From Phymorhynchus buccinoides (taxonomy: Eukaryota; Mollusca; Gastropoda; Neogastropoda; Raphitomidae): a stretch of DNA of 64,000 nucleotides. Positions within the stretch are counted from its first letter, which is position 1; every line of letters begins with the position of its first letter. The stretch lies in the NCBI GenBank assembly GCA_017654935.2, contig CM065689.1, forward strand, positions 61,307,252 through 61,371,251, in the 5' to 3' direction. The position numbers and the translations under genes are program-made. The notes under the pieces are model-generated. The model was not told where the DNA came from. It did no database searches and saw only the letters and a list, made by a program, of their open reading frames with translations. Positions 1 through 11,459 of this stretch are shown here, one piece after another.

Positions 1-3000
1 AAGGTGAGTGAAGATAGCAAAGAAAGGTGAGTGAAGATAGCAAAGAAAGGTGAGTGAAGATAGCAAAGAAAGGTGAGTGAAGATAGCAAAGAAAGGTGAG
101 TGAAGATAGCAAAGAAAGGTGAGTGAAGATAGCAAAGAAAGGTGAAGATGAAGATAGCAAAGAAAGTGAGTGAAGATAGCAAAGAAAGGTGAGTGAAGAT
201 AGCAAAGAAAGGTGAGTGAAGATAGCAAAGAAAGGTGAGTGAAGATAGCAAAGAAAGGTGAGTGAAGATAGCAAAGAGTGAAGGTGAGTGAAGATAGCAA
301 AGAAAGGTGAGTGAAGATAGCAAAGAAAGGTGAGTGAAGATAGCAAAGAAAGGTGAGTGAAGATAGCAAAGAAAGGTGAGTGAAGATAGCAAAGAAAGGT
401 GAGTGAAGATAGCAAAGAAAGGTGAGTGAAGATAGCAAAGAAAGGTGAGTGAAGATAGCAAAGAAAGGTGAGTGAAGATAGCAAAGAAAGGTGAGTGAAG
501 ATAGCAAAGAAAGGTGAGTGAAGATAGCAAAGAAAGGTGAGTGAAGATAGCAAAGAAAGGTGAGTGAAGATAGCAAAGAAAGGTGAGTGAAGATAGCAAA
601 GAAAGGTGAGTGAAGATAGCAAAGAAAGGTGATTGAAGATAGCAAAGAAAGGTGAGTGAAGATAGCAAAGAAAGGTGAGTGAAGATAGCAAAGAAAGGTG
701 AGTGAAGATAGCAAAGAAAGGTGAGTGAAGATAGCAAAGAAAGGTGAGTGAAGATAGCAAAGAAAGGTGAGTGAAGATAGCAAAGAAAGGTGAGTGAAGA
801 TAGCAAAGAAAGGTGAGTGAAGATAGCAAAGAAAGGTGAGTGAAGATAGCAAAGAAAGGTGAGTGAAGATAGCAAAGAAAGGTGAGTGAAGATAGCAAAG
901 AAAGGTGAGTGAAGATAGCAAAGAAAGGTGAGTGAAGATAGCAAAGAAAGGTGAGTGAAGATAGCAAAGAAAGGTGAGTGAAGATAGCAAAGAAAGGTGA
1001 GTGAAGATAGCAAAGAAAGGTGAGTGAAGATAGCAAAGAAAGGTGAGTGAAGATAGCAAAGAAAGGTGAGTGAAGATAGCAAAGAAAGGTGAGTGAAGAT
1101 AGCAAAGAAAGGTGAGTGAAGATAGCAAAGAAAGGTGAGTGAAGATAGCAAAGAAAGGTGAGTGAAGATAGCAAAGAAAGGTGAGTGAAGATAGCAAAGA
1201 AAGGTGAGTGAAGATAGCAAAGAAAGGTGAGTGAAGATAGCAAAGAAAGGTGAGTGAAGATAGCAAAGAAAGGTGAGTGAAGATAGCAAAGAAAGGTGAG
1301 TGAAGATAGCAAAGAAAGGTGAGTGAAGATAGCAAAGAAAGGTGAGTGAAGATAGCAAAGAAAGGTGAGTGAAGATAGCAAAGAAAGGTGAGTGAAGATA
1401 GCAAAGAAAGGTGAGTGAAGATAGCAAAGAAAGGTGAGTGAAGATAGCAAAGAAAGGTGAAGATAGCAAAGAAAGGTGAGTGAAGATAGCAAAGAAAGGT
1501 GAGTGAAGATAGCAAAGAAAGGTGAGTGAAGATAGCAAAGAAAGGTGAGTGAAGATAGCAAAGAAAGGTGAGTGAAGATAGCAAAGAAAGGTGAGTGAAG
1601 ATAGCAAAGAAAGGTGAGTGAAGATAGCAAAGAAAGGTGAGTGAAGATAGCAAAGAAAGGTGAGTGAAGATAGCAAAGAAAGGTGAGTGAAGATAGCAAA
1701 GAAAGGTGAGTGAAGATAGCAAAGAAAGGTGAGTGAAGATAGCAAAGAAAGGTGAGTGAAGATAGCAAAGAAAGGTGAGTGAAGATAGCAAAGAAAGGTG
1801 AGTGAAGATAGCAAAGAAAGGTGAGTGAAGATAGCAAAGAAAGGTGAGTGAAGATAGCAAAGAAAGGTGAGTGAAGATAGCAAAGAAAGGTGAGTGAAGA
1901 TAGCAAAGAAAGGTGAGTGAAGATAGCAAAGAAAGGTGAGTGAAGATAGCAAAGAAAGGTGAGTGAAGATAGCAAAGAAAGGTGAGTGAAGATAGCAAAG
2001 AAAGGTGATTGAAGATAGCAAAGAAAGGTGAGAAGATAGCAAAGAAAGGTGAGTGAAGATAGCAAAGAAAGGTGAGTGAAGATAGCAAAGAAAGGTGAAA
2101 GATAGCAAAGAAAGGTGAGTGAAGATAGCAAAGAAAGGTGAGTGAAGATAGCAAAGAAAGGTGAAAGATAGCAAAGAAAGGTGAGTGAAGATAGCAAAGA
2201 AAGGTGAGTGAAGATAGCAAAAGATAAAAGAAAGTGAGTGAAGATAGCAAAGAAAGGTGAGTGAAGATAGCAAAGAAAGGTGAGTGAAGATAGCAAAGAA
2301 AGGTGAGTGAAGATAGCAAAGAAAGGTGAGTGAAGATAGCAAAGAAAGGTGAGTGAAGATAGCAAAGAAAGGTGAGTGAAGATAGCAAAGAAAGGTGAGT
2401 GAAGATAGCAAAGAAAGGTGAGTGAAGATAGCAAAGAAAGGTGAGTGAAGATAGCAAAGAAAGGTGAGTGAAGATAGCAAAGAAAGGTGAGTGAAGATAG
2501 CAAAGAAAGGTGAGTGAAGATAGCAAAGAAAGGTGAGTGAAGATAGCAAAGAAAGGTGAGTGAAGATAGCAAAGAAAGGTGAGTGAAGATAGCAAAGAAA
2601 GTAACGTGTGAAGATAGCAAAGAAAGGTGATAAGATAGCAAAGAAAGGTGAGTGAAGATAGCAAAGAAAGGTGAGTGAAGATAGCAAAGAAAGGTGAGTG
2701 AAGATAGCAAAGAAAGGTGAGTGAAGATAGCAAAGAAAGGTGAGTGAAGATAGCAAAGAAAGGTGAGTGAAGATAGCAAAGAAAGGTGAGTGAAGATAGC
2801 AAAGAAAGGTGAGTGAAGATAGCAAAGAAAGGTGAGTGAAGATAGCAAAGAAAGGTGAGTGAAGATAGCAAAGAAAGGTGAGTGAAGATAGCAAAGAAAG
2901 GTGAGTGAAGATAGCAAAGAAAGGTGAGTGAAGATAGCAAAGAAAGGTGAGTGAAGATAGCAAAGAAAGGTGAGTGAAGATAGCAAAGAAAGGTGAGAAG

Positions 3001-5340
3001 ATGAAGATAGCAAAGAAAGGTGAGTGAAGATAGCAAAGAAAGGTGAGTGAAGATAGCAAAGAAAGGTGAGAAGATAGCAAAGAAAGGTGAAGATAGCAAA
3101 GAAAGGTGAGTGAAGATAGCAAAGAAAGGTGAGTGAAGATAGCAAAGAAAGGTGAGTGAAGATAGCAAAGAAAGGTGAGGTGAGTGAAGATAGCAAAGAA
3201 AGGTGAGTGAAGATAGCAAAGAAAGGTGAGTGAAGATAGCAAAGAAAGGTGAGAAGATAGCAAAGAAAGGTGAGAAGATGAAGATAGAAGATAGCAAAGA
3301 AAGGAAAGGTGAGTGAAGATAGCAAAGAAAGGTGAGTGAAGATAGCAAAGAAAGGTGAGTGAAGATAGCAAAGAAAGGTGAGTGAAGATAGCAAAGAAAG
3401 GTGAGTGAAGATAGCAAAGAAAGGTGAGTGAAGATAGCAAAGAAAGGTGAGTGAAGATAGCAAAGAAAGGTGAGTGAAGATAGCAAAGAAAGGTGAGTGA
3501 AGATAGCAAAGAAAGGTGAGTGAAGATAGCAAAGAAAGGTGAGTGAAGATAGCAAAGAAAGGTGAGTGAAGATAGCAAAGAAAGGTGAGTGAAGATAGCA
3601 AAGAAAGGTGAGTGAAGATAGCAAAGAAAGGTGAGTGAAGATAGCAAAGAAAGGTGAGTGAAGATAGCAAAGAAAGGTGAGTGAAGATAGCAAAGAAAGG
3701 TGAGTGAAGATAGCAAAGAAAGGTGAGTGAAGATAGCAAAGAAAGGTGAGTGAAGATAGCAAAGAAAGGTGAGTGAAGATAGCAAAGAAAGGTGAGTGAA
3801 AGATGAGATAGCAAAGAAAGGTGAGTGAAGATAGCAAAGAAAGGTGAGTGAAGATAGAAAGGTGAGTGAAGATAGCAAAGAAAGGTGAGTGAAGATAGCA
3901 AAGAAAGGTGAGTGAAGATAGCAAAGAAAGGTGAGTGAAGATAGCAAAGAAAGGTGAGTGAAGATAGCAAAGAAAGGTGAGTGAAGATAGCAAAGAAAGG
4001 TGAGTGAAGATAGCAAAGAAAGGTGAGTGAAGATAGCAAAGAAAGGTGAGTGAAGATAGCAAAGAAAGGTGAGTGAAGATAGCAAAGAAAGGTGAGTGAA
4101 GATAGCAAAGAAAGGTGAGTGAAGATAGCAAAGAAAGGTGAGTGAAGATAGCAAAGAAAGGTGAGTGAAGATAGCAAAGAAAGGTGAGTGAAGATAGCAA
4201 AGAAAGGTGAGTGAAGATAGCAAAGAAAGGTGAGTGAAGATAGCAAAGAAAGGTGAGTGAAGATAGCAAAGAAAGGTGAGTGAAGATAGCAAAGAAAGGT
4301 GAGTGAAGATAGCAAAGAAAGGTGAGTGAAGATAGCAAAGAAAGGTGAGTGAAGATAGCAAAGAAAGGTGAGTGAAGATAGCAAAGAAAGGTGAGTGAAG
4401 ATAGCAAAGAAAGGTGAGTGAAGATAGCAAAGAAAGGTGAGTGAAGATAGCAAAGAAAGGTGAGTGAAGATAGCAAAGAAAGGTGAGTGAAGATAGCAAA
4501 GAAAGGTGAGTGAAGATAGCAAAGAAAGGTGAGTGAAGATAGCAAAGAAAGGTGAGTGAAGATAGCAAAGAAAGGTGAGTGAAGATAGCAAAGAAAGGTG
4601 AGTGAAGATAGCAAAGAAAGGTGAGTGAAGATAGCAAAGAAAGGTGAGTGAAGATAGCAAAGAAAGGTGAGTGAAGATAGCAAAGAAAGGTGAGTGAAGA
4701 TAGCAAAGAAAGGTGAGTGAAGATAGCAAAGAAAGGTGAGTGAAGATAGCAAAGAAAGGTGAGTGAAGATAGCAAAGAAAGGTGAGTGAAGATGAAGATA
4801 AGATAGCAAAGAAAGGTGAGTGAAGATAGAAAGGTGAGTGAAGAAGATAAGAAAGGTGAGTGAAGATAGCAAAGAGCAAAGAAAGGTGAGTGAAGATAGC
4901 AAAGAAAGGTGAGTGAAGATAGCAAAGGTGAGTGAAGATAGCAAAGTGAGTGAAGATAGCAAAGAAAGGTGAGTGAAGATAGCAAAGAAAGGTGAGTGAA
5001 GATAGCAAAGAAAGGTGAGTGAAGATAGAAAGGTGAGTGAAGATAGAAAGAAAGGTGAGTGAAGATAGCAAAGGTGAGTGAAGATAGCAAAGAAAGGTGA
5101 GTGAAGATAGCAAAGAAAGGTGAGTGAAGATAGCAAAGAAAGTAGCAAAGAAAGGTGAATGAAGATAGCAAAGAAAGGTGAGTGAAGATAGCAAAGAAAG
5201 GTGAATGAAGATAGCAAAGAAAGGTGAGTGAAGATAGCAAAGAAAGGTGAGTGAAGATAGCAAAGAAAGGTGAGTGAAGATAGCAAAGAAAGGTGAGTGA
5301 AGATAGCAAAGAGAGGTGAGTGAAGATAGCAAAGAGAGGT
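1..5340 (+). repeat. 23-bp satellite array (about 230 units)
   Basis: A unit reading aaggtgagtgaagatagcaa plus aga recurs every 23 bp from the first base. Most units are identical. Scattered indel-shortened units occur near 130, 280, 1450, 2030-2230, 2600, 3000-3300, 3800 and 4790-5170. Every full unit carries AAG/GTGAGT on the plus strand, a near-ideal 5' splice site. On the minus strand the unit is about 83% pyrimidine and contains neither GT nor AG. The array continues beyond the left edge and lies downstream of the donor of the minus-strand Tudor exon, so it is probably intronic for that gene. Confidence 0.97.
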
Positions 5341-5361
5341 GAGTGACAGCGGTACACCCAC

Positions 5362-5598
5362 CTTGATCTGTGCCCTGACCGTCTCCCTCTCTCTGCCCCT
5401 CCACTGTCTGTCTTTTATGGACCACTTGCAGATGCTGGACGTCCACTTCTTCACAGTCGTCCGAGTCGTAGTCACTGAACTTGACCAGGGCCAGCGCTCT
5501 GCCTGTGTGGAGGTGCTTAATCTTTTGGACAACGCCTGTGTACAGCTGGCTGTCACCGGACCACTTGGCTCGGCACTTATCACCAACCGCCCACACCT
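5362..5598 (-). CDS. Tudor-domain protein, second visible exon
   Basis: Read on the minus strand, this exon is open throughout and encodes a Tudor fold. It has W-A-V-G-D-K-C at residues 24-30 of the predicted product, then K-W-S-G-D at 33-37, L-Y-T-G at 40-43 and V-K-F-S-D-Y at 60-65. W34, Y41, F62 and Y65 are candidates for the aromatic cage that binds methylated Arg or Lys. The exon ends CAAG/GTGGGT at 5362/5361 and is preceded by TGTCCAG at 5605-5599. Two leading bases complete a codon begun in the exon at 8190-8259, so the phases agree. The domain resembles SMN/SPF30-class Tudor domains, but the usual Gly-Asn after the DY is replaced by an acidic stretch, and I do not recognise the gene. 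Later exons should lie left of the window. Arrays sit close on both sides: the 23-bp array starts about 20 bp past the donor and the 41-bp array abuts the acceptor. Confidence 0.68.
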
Positions 5599-6510
5599 CT
5601 GGACATAAGCAGTGCAATAGACACCCATCACCCACACCTCTGTATATAAGCAGTGCAATAGACACCCATCACCCACACCTCTGGACATAAGCAGTGCAAT
5701 AGACACCCATCACCCACACCTCTGGACATAAGCAGTGCAATAGACACCCATCACCCACACCTCTGTATATAAGCAGTGCAATAGACACCCATCACCCACA
5801 CCTCTGGACATAAGCAGTGCAATAGACACCCATCACCCACACCTCTGTATATAAGCAGTGCAATAGACACCCATCACCCACACCTCTGTATATAAGCAGT
5901 GCAATAGACACCCATCACCCACACCTCTGTAAATAAGCAGTGCAATAGACACCCATCACCCACACCTCTGTATATAAGCAGTGCAATAGACACCCATCAC
6001 CCACACCTCTGTATATAAGCAGTGCAATAGACACCCATCACCCACACCTCTGTATATAAGCAGTGCAATAGACACCCATCACCCACACCTCTGTATATAA
6101 GCAGTGCAATAGACACCCATCACCCACACCTCTGTATATAAGCAGTGCAATAGACACCCATCACCCACACCTCTGTATATAAGCAGTGCAATAGACACCC
6201 ATCACCCACACCTCTGTATATAAGCAGTGCAATAGACACCCATCACCCACACCTCTGTATATAAGCAGTGCAATAGACACCCATCACCCACACCTCTGTA
6301 TATAAGCAGTGCAATAGACACCCATCACCCACACCTCTGTATATAAGCAGTGCAATAGACACCCATCACCCACACCTCTGGACATAAGCAGTGCAATAGA
6401 CACCCATCACCCACACCTCTGTAAATAAGCAGTGCAATAGACACCCATCACCCACACCTCTGGACATAAGCAGTGCAATAGACACCCATCGCCCACACCT
6501 CTGGACATAG
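5591..6510. repeat. 41-bp array derived from the Tudor exon acceptor junction
   Basis: About 22 units of a 41-bp sequence contain cccacacctctgtatataag and cagtgcaatagacacccatc. The shared ccacacctct is the first ten bases of the adjoining exon on the minus strand. The next bases (ggacata, or the variant gtatata) are the end of the intron. The unit therefore carries a copy of the acceptor junction, and the array lies entirely in the intron between 5599 and 8189. Confidence 0.95.
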
Positions 6511-6562
6511 AGTGTTTAGATCTCCAAGAGATAATAAAGTTGTTTGAGTTGAGTTGAGTTGA
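6510..6562 (+). mobile_element. Short retroposon 3' tail inserted in the last 41-bp unit
   Basis: The last unit is split after ggacata by about 50 bp reading gagtgtttagatctccaaga, then ataataaagttgttt and a (GAGTT)n tail. The unit then resumes with taagcagtgcaat. This looks like a strongly 5'-truncated non-LTR insertion with a simple-repeat tail. The family is unknown. Confidence 0.45.
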
Positions 6563-6864
6563 TAAGCAGTGCAATCCATTCTGGTTCATAGCTGCATAAA
6601 TAGTAATGTCCCATAGGGTCTCTTGGCTGGGAGGACATTAAGCAGAGACTTCCATTCACTCAGCTCTATGCATAAATTTCACATGTTACATGTTGTTAGT
6701 GCCCAGGCAGAGGTGAATCATTTAATAAAATGCTTTACTTAACTTTAAAAAATGTGTATTCTTTATAAGCTCTGGAGTTTCAATTTGACATAATCATTAT
6801 GTGGGTTTGGGATATCTTGACCTAGCATAGTAAATCAATGCATGCATGTAAAGAGTGCTCATAA

Positions 6865-7640
6865 TTACCAGCCGTGAAGCAAAGCTGGTACTGTTTACCA
6901 GCCGCGAACGAAGAAAGCGAAGCTGGTACTGTTTACCAGCCGCGAACGAAGAAAGCGAAGCTGGTACTGTTTTCAGTGGATTCTGTTCCTGACTGACTAT
7001 CTATGTATGTTAACACGATAACGTTTGAACGGAGGGACCTAGGACGCTCAAATTTTGCATGCGGATAGGTACTAAGAATATCTAGGAGAAGTTCGAAAAT
7101 GGTTCATAGGTCAAAGGTCAAGGTCAGTAGTGCCGAAAATGCTGCCAAGCACCTGGCACAATAATGACTGAACAGAGGGACCTAGGACTCTCAAACTTTG
7201 CATACCGATAAGCATTAAGAATATCTTGACCAAATTCAAAAATGAAGGTCATAGGTCAAAGGTCAAGGTAACTGGAGCCAAAAATGCTGCCGAGAACCTG
7301 GCCAGGCTAAAAAATGAAGGTAATTGGTCAAAGGTCAAGGGGGCCGTTTTTTGCAAGACAGACCAAGGGAAACAACTCTTGCCTTGAAACAGACCACCAC
7401 TCTGCAACTTGTTGCTTCCCTGTACTTGTCGAAGTCGCCTGTAGGTGTGTGAGTCCAAGTTCAGTGGCTTTGTGTGGTTGGCATGGTTTACTCATTCACT
7501 AATTTTGTCAGCTGAGGGTTAATGTTAGGCTCTCTCTCTCTCTCTCTCTCTCTCACCATTGTGAAATAAAGGTTCGTTATCCGAGTCAGCCGCAAGGTGA
7601 ATCACTGCAGCCGAAAATGGTGCCGCGCGACTGGTGATCT
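6865..7640 (+). mobile_element. Dispersed repeat R1, copy 1, with nuclear-receptor-like motifs
   Basis: The element begins with two copies of a motif that folds on itself (accagccgcgaacgaagaaa ... gctggtac). It then has several diverged ~100-145-bp subunits with gacctaggacgctcaaa, ttgcatgcggataggtacta, agaatatctagg and caaaggtcaaggtca. A second copy with the same order lies at 50125-50760, which shows it is dispersed. No coding capacity is seen. It could be a Helitron-like or other non-autonomous element with internal minisatellites, but the termini are not resolved. A (TC)n tract sits at about 7531-7553. It lies in the intron of the Tudor gene. Confidence 0.7.
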
Positions 7641-7644
7641 AGCG

Positions 7645-8185
7645 TCTTAGCGCTCTAGTGTTGGGTAGGGTTTTGCTAAGTTCTCTATGAAAAAATAAAT
7701 CCTATAGTAAATACTTTATGAAAAACAATCCTATAGTTTATATGTTCTAGAATTTTTATCTGACATAACCATTGTATAGGTTTTGGAAATGTTGTCCTAT
7801 GTAGTAAATATATGTACATGCATGTATTGATGCAAAGAGTGCTAATAATATTGGGAACACAGAGTTCTTTGACAATAAGTAGAGATACAGATAAATAAAA
7901 CCCCTATACTTTATAATAATTATAACTATAAGCTCTGAGGTTCCAGTCACCTGATCATCCCATGGGTATGGCAATCTTGTTCACTACAGTATGTCCATGT
8001 GAAGAGCAATAATACTGTGGACAGTTTTATTCAGTGAAGTAAACAAATTGATCAAGATCCTCAAAATTAGTCATCACACAGAAATGAAATGAAACAAAAA
8101 AGAAGACTTTCAACAGATTGCTAACACTCAGGCTAGGGCACCTTTTATGCCAATTTCATTTCATTGCTTAATAGATTTACTAAAC
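7645..8185. other. AT-rich intronic stretch, nothing recognised
   Basis: This stretch is AT-rich with no convincing open frame, repeat structure or RNA gene. It forms the right part of the intron between the two Tudor-gene exons. Confidence 0.5.
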
Positions 8186-8189
8186 TCAC

Positions 8190-8259
8190 TTTGCTCCCTA
8201 GGAGTCGGAGAAGGTGATTTGTGTTCCTCAATTTCCTCAGCAGTATCATCCATCCTGTG
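8190..8259 (-). CDS. Tudor-domain protein, probable first coding exon
   Basis: The minus strand shows an acceptor TTATTTTACAG ending at 8260. An ATG follows at 8253-8251 in a strong context (A at -3, G at +4). Then come 21 codons of an acidic, Ser/Pro-containing N-terminus (MDDTAEEIEEHKSPSPTPRE then Q), and a donor A/GTGAGT at 8190/8189. One base of the next codon remains, and the Tudor exon supplies the other two to give Lys. The compatible phase is the main evidence joining the two exons. The acceptor before the ATG implies an upstream, probably 5'UTR, exon to the right. Reading through the donor hits a stop after ten codons. Confidence 0.6.
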
Positions 8260-8496
8260 CTGTAAAATAACGTAAATTACTAAATAATAAATGCGTATCA
8301 AACAAGAACAGCAGCTGCAATAACAAAATCAAATTCAAATTTCTTTGTCTTCAAATGAAGAAAATCATGTTACAGCGTGCACTTAAACCTAAAACTGACG
8401 AGCTAGACATTATATAATAAACCAAGACATAAAATACATGCATAAAAGCACATGTTATTTACAAAGACCAATTAACTAAGTTTGTCATACACACTC

Positions 8497-8716
8497 CCAC
8501 CTACCCCCCACCCCCACCCCCACACACAAATAAGTAAACAAAGTATGTAATAGTTCTCCTTTAGCTAAAAGATAAAAAAAATAGTAACACATATTAATTT
8601 CCCATAAAAACAATAATTCTTCATATAACAAGGACATGTTAATAATAAAGAACAGCATATTCACTATAATGATAACATCACAGCAAACAGTAAAATATCA
8701 TAAAGTAATGCTATTC

Positions 8717-8768
<52 letters not shown>

Positions 8769-8792
8769 ATATATATATATATATATATCATA
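8497..8792. repeat. Microsatellites: C-rich, (CA)n and (TA)n
   Basis: A C/CA-rich tract lies at about 8497-8527. A (CA)n run spans about 8719-8768 and passes into a (TA)n run near 8769-8790. The surrounding DNA is AT-rich and shows no gene. Confidence 0.9.
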
Positions 8793-8829
8793 TGATAAAA
8801 AGCCAAGTGTCTGTGTGAGTCTGTATGTG

Positions 8830-9645
8830 TATGTGTCTGAAACACAAAACGGGCCTTATAACTCCGCCGTTTTTCGACCGAATCGCTTCAAATTTGCTGT
8901 GAGCCCTAACGGGGCGATGGCAACGGCAACCGAGGCGGCCGTGTCATTTGCGCGGTTTGGCAAATGCGCGAAACGCGTATTCGCCAGCCTCTCGGCGCCC
9001 GTATCTCTGGACCGATTGCCTTCAAATTTGGCAGGTACATGACCGGGGACGGTGACTATCGATGTGCCAAACAGGAAGCGAATCGATTCATAAACGCGCG
9101 TGATATACGCCGCTTCACCTTTTCACAAATAACTCAGCCGTTTCTTAGCCAATTCGCTTCAAATTTGCTGTCAGGCTTGCTGTGGTCGGGGCAAAGCCTG
9201 GCAGCAAATTTGAAGAGAATAGGGAGAGCGCGTCACTCTCAGAGCAGCACCAACGGGAAACGGGGCCTTATAACTCCGCCGTTTCTTAACCAAATCGCTT
9301 CAAATTTGCTGTACTCAGCGTTACCAATACTTGGCGTTACCGTTACTAGGGAGAGCGCATCACTCTCAGAGTAGCGCCAACGGGAAACGGGGCCTTATGA
9401 CTCCGCCGTTTCTTAACCGAATCGCTTCAAATTTGCTGTACTCAGCATTACCAGTACTTGGCGTTACCATTACTAGGCGTTACCGTTACTAGTGAGAGCG
9501 CGTCACTCTCAGAGCAGCGCCAACGGGAAACAGGGCCTTATAACTCTGCCATTTCTTAACCGAATCGCTTCAAATTTGCTGTACTCAGCGTTACCAGTAC
9601 TTAGCGTTACCGTTACTAGGCGTTACCGGTACTCGGCGTTGCGCT
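8830..9645 (+). mobile_element. Dispersed-type repeat R2, CpG-rich ~125-145-bp subunits
   Basis: Five to six diverged subunits carry gccttataactccgccgttt, aaccgaatcgcttcaaattt and gctgtactcagcgttaccag. The later ones also share agcgcgtcactctcagagca and gcgccaacgggaaac. The stretch is much richer in CpG than its surroundings. Open frames over it are short and repeat-driven. It is probably the interior of a non-autonomous element, with ends not resolved. Confidence 0.6.
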
Positions 9646-9754
9646 AGTATAGATAGAAATAAATGTGTTTATAAAATGTGAAAAGGCGTAGACATAATGA
9701 AAACAATCCAATATATTAAAAAGCAAATGAAAAAATGGCACAAATTGAAATCTC

Positions 9755-9842
9755 TGAACACACACACACACACACAGTGACACACACGCATGCACACATA
9801 CACAGACACACACACGCACACGCACGCACACACACACACACC
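9755..9842. repeat. (CA)n microsatellite
   Basis: Interrupted CA dinucleotide tract. The flanks from 9645 to 10020 are AT-rich with no gene seen. Confidence 0.9.
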
Positions 9843-10149
9843 AACTTGGATAAAGGTAAACAGAGCAAATAAATGACATAGTTTGGAAAGGGAAAATAAT
9901 ATCACAATTTGCATAAAAATGATGTCTGAAATTAAACAAGCATAAAAATAATGAATTGAGAACAACCCAAGGTAAAAATGGATGTACAAAACAAGTACTG
10001 TATGTCAAATCAAATGTAATGGTGAAAAAACTCTCTTTGATGATTAACTATGTGGGGGGATGGTTGGGGGGTGGGTTGAAGGGAGGTGGGTGTTAGAGTG
10101 TTGTCATTCTCTGATGTATTCATTTTCATGGAGGTGTATGGTGAGGATA

Positions 10150-10262
10150 CGTGAACCAGTCTGTTAGAAATGTTTGCACGAATGGTGAGTGAAAAGCGCA
10201 TTGAGTTGCTTTGCAAGATTATGCGCTATATAAGCATTATTAATTATTATTATTATTATTAA
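10150..10262 (+). mobile_element. SINE/LINE-like 3' tail ending in (ATT)n
   Basis: The sequence gaaaagcgcattgag, then atgcgctatataagcatta and (TTA)n, has the form of a retroposon 3' end. The AGCGC-TATATAA motif before an ATT-type simple repeat is common to several animal SINE and LINE tails. No polymerase III promoter boxes were identified upstream. From there to about 10720 is AT-rich DNA with no gene recognised. Confidence 0.4.
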
Positions 10263-10724
10263 AACTATGATTAACTGTGTGTAAAACTGCTATCAATGAT
10301 TATTTTTTTTATTGAATTAAGCTTGAAAAACTGATTGTTTCTTTATTTTATTTTATTTTTATCCTGTTATTTATAATGGGCTACTTTTTCTTACGTTTGC
10401 ACTTGTTTCACTATATCACTATCTGCACATGTTGATGGGATGAAAGAGTGAGTGAAAGCAAAGAATTGTGGAATGAATGTAGAGAAGGAATAAAAATTAT
10501 TGAATTAAAAAAAAATGGATACATGTAATGTATGTAGTAGATGTACAAGTTTGTAAAACAAATAAATACTGTATGTAAAACCAAATGTAAATTATTTAAC
10601 AGACTGAACTGTCCTCCTACGCCCCCCATCCACCCACCTACCCACCCCCACATGATAAACCATCAATAGGAAACACTATGAGATGCAATGGTGTAAATAG
10701 TGTTTTAACAAAATGTATAGAACT

Positions 10725-11345
10725 AGAAGAGAAAGATCTCGGAGTCACCTTTGATGCAAAACTGAAATTTGATTTGTCACATACACAATGTTGTAAATAC
10801 GGTTAACAAGATGCTGGGAATAATAAAACGTAACTTTTCATATCTAGATAAAGATACATTCGTACATCTGGGTTCGGTAAGACCCCATCTAGAATATGGA
10901 AAAATACCATCTGGTACCCACACCTAAAACGGCAATCATCTATGATTGAAAAAGTACAGAGGAGAGTGACAAAGTTAATTCATGAAATTCAAAACTACTC
11001 ATACACTATGATACAGCGATAGGTTGAAATACCTAGGTTTACCATCATTGAAAGCTAGAATGATAAGGCCAAGGGGTGATCTTATTCAATGATATACAAA
11101 AAATTAATTGCATTGATGACATAAAAAATGATAAACATATCTGGGGATTTTTCAAGTTATCAAACTATGACAAAACCAGAAATAGTTAACAAAATATTTA
11201 TTGAACATCGTAAATACTAACAGTAACACAAGGAAATGTTCATTCAGTAACAGAGTGGCACCCCTATGGAATAATTTACCTACTAATACTGAAGTACTAA
11301 TATGAAAAGTGCACTAAATACTAACTCTTTCAAAAATCTATTCTA
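10725..11345 (+). pseudogene. Degraded CR1/Jockey-type LINE, C-terminal part of ORF2
   Basis: Translating the plus strand across several stops and frameshifts recovers the region after the reverse transcriptase palm. It reads EKDLGVTFDAKLKFD, then KMLGIIKRNFSYLDKDTFV, RPHLEYG, IWYPHLKRQSSMIEKVQRRV, KYLGLPSLKARMI and RVAPLWNNL. This is the usual LINE thumb/C-terminal order ending near the ORF2 stop. It is non-functional and 5'-truncated. Confidence 0.75.
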
Positions 11346-11459
11346 AAGACAAGTGGGAAAATGATAGAGAATTATATATATGATTATGGTGATTGATTTT
11401 TTTTTAAAAACTGAGCAATCGATAGACCTTGATATAGCATTACAACTGCATAAAACAAA

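Noticed and set aside
1..5340. Telomeric or centromeric satellite
   Set aside because: The unit is not telomere-like, and the array is followed within about 20 bp by a splice donor and coding exon. That fits an intronic array better, although a larger satellite block to the left cannot be excluded.
8815..9374. Open frames over the CpG-rich repeat R2 as a gene
   Set aside because: The translation is periodic with the ~125-145-bp subunits and has no family resemblance.
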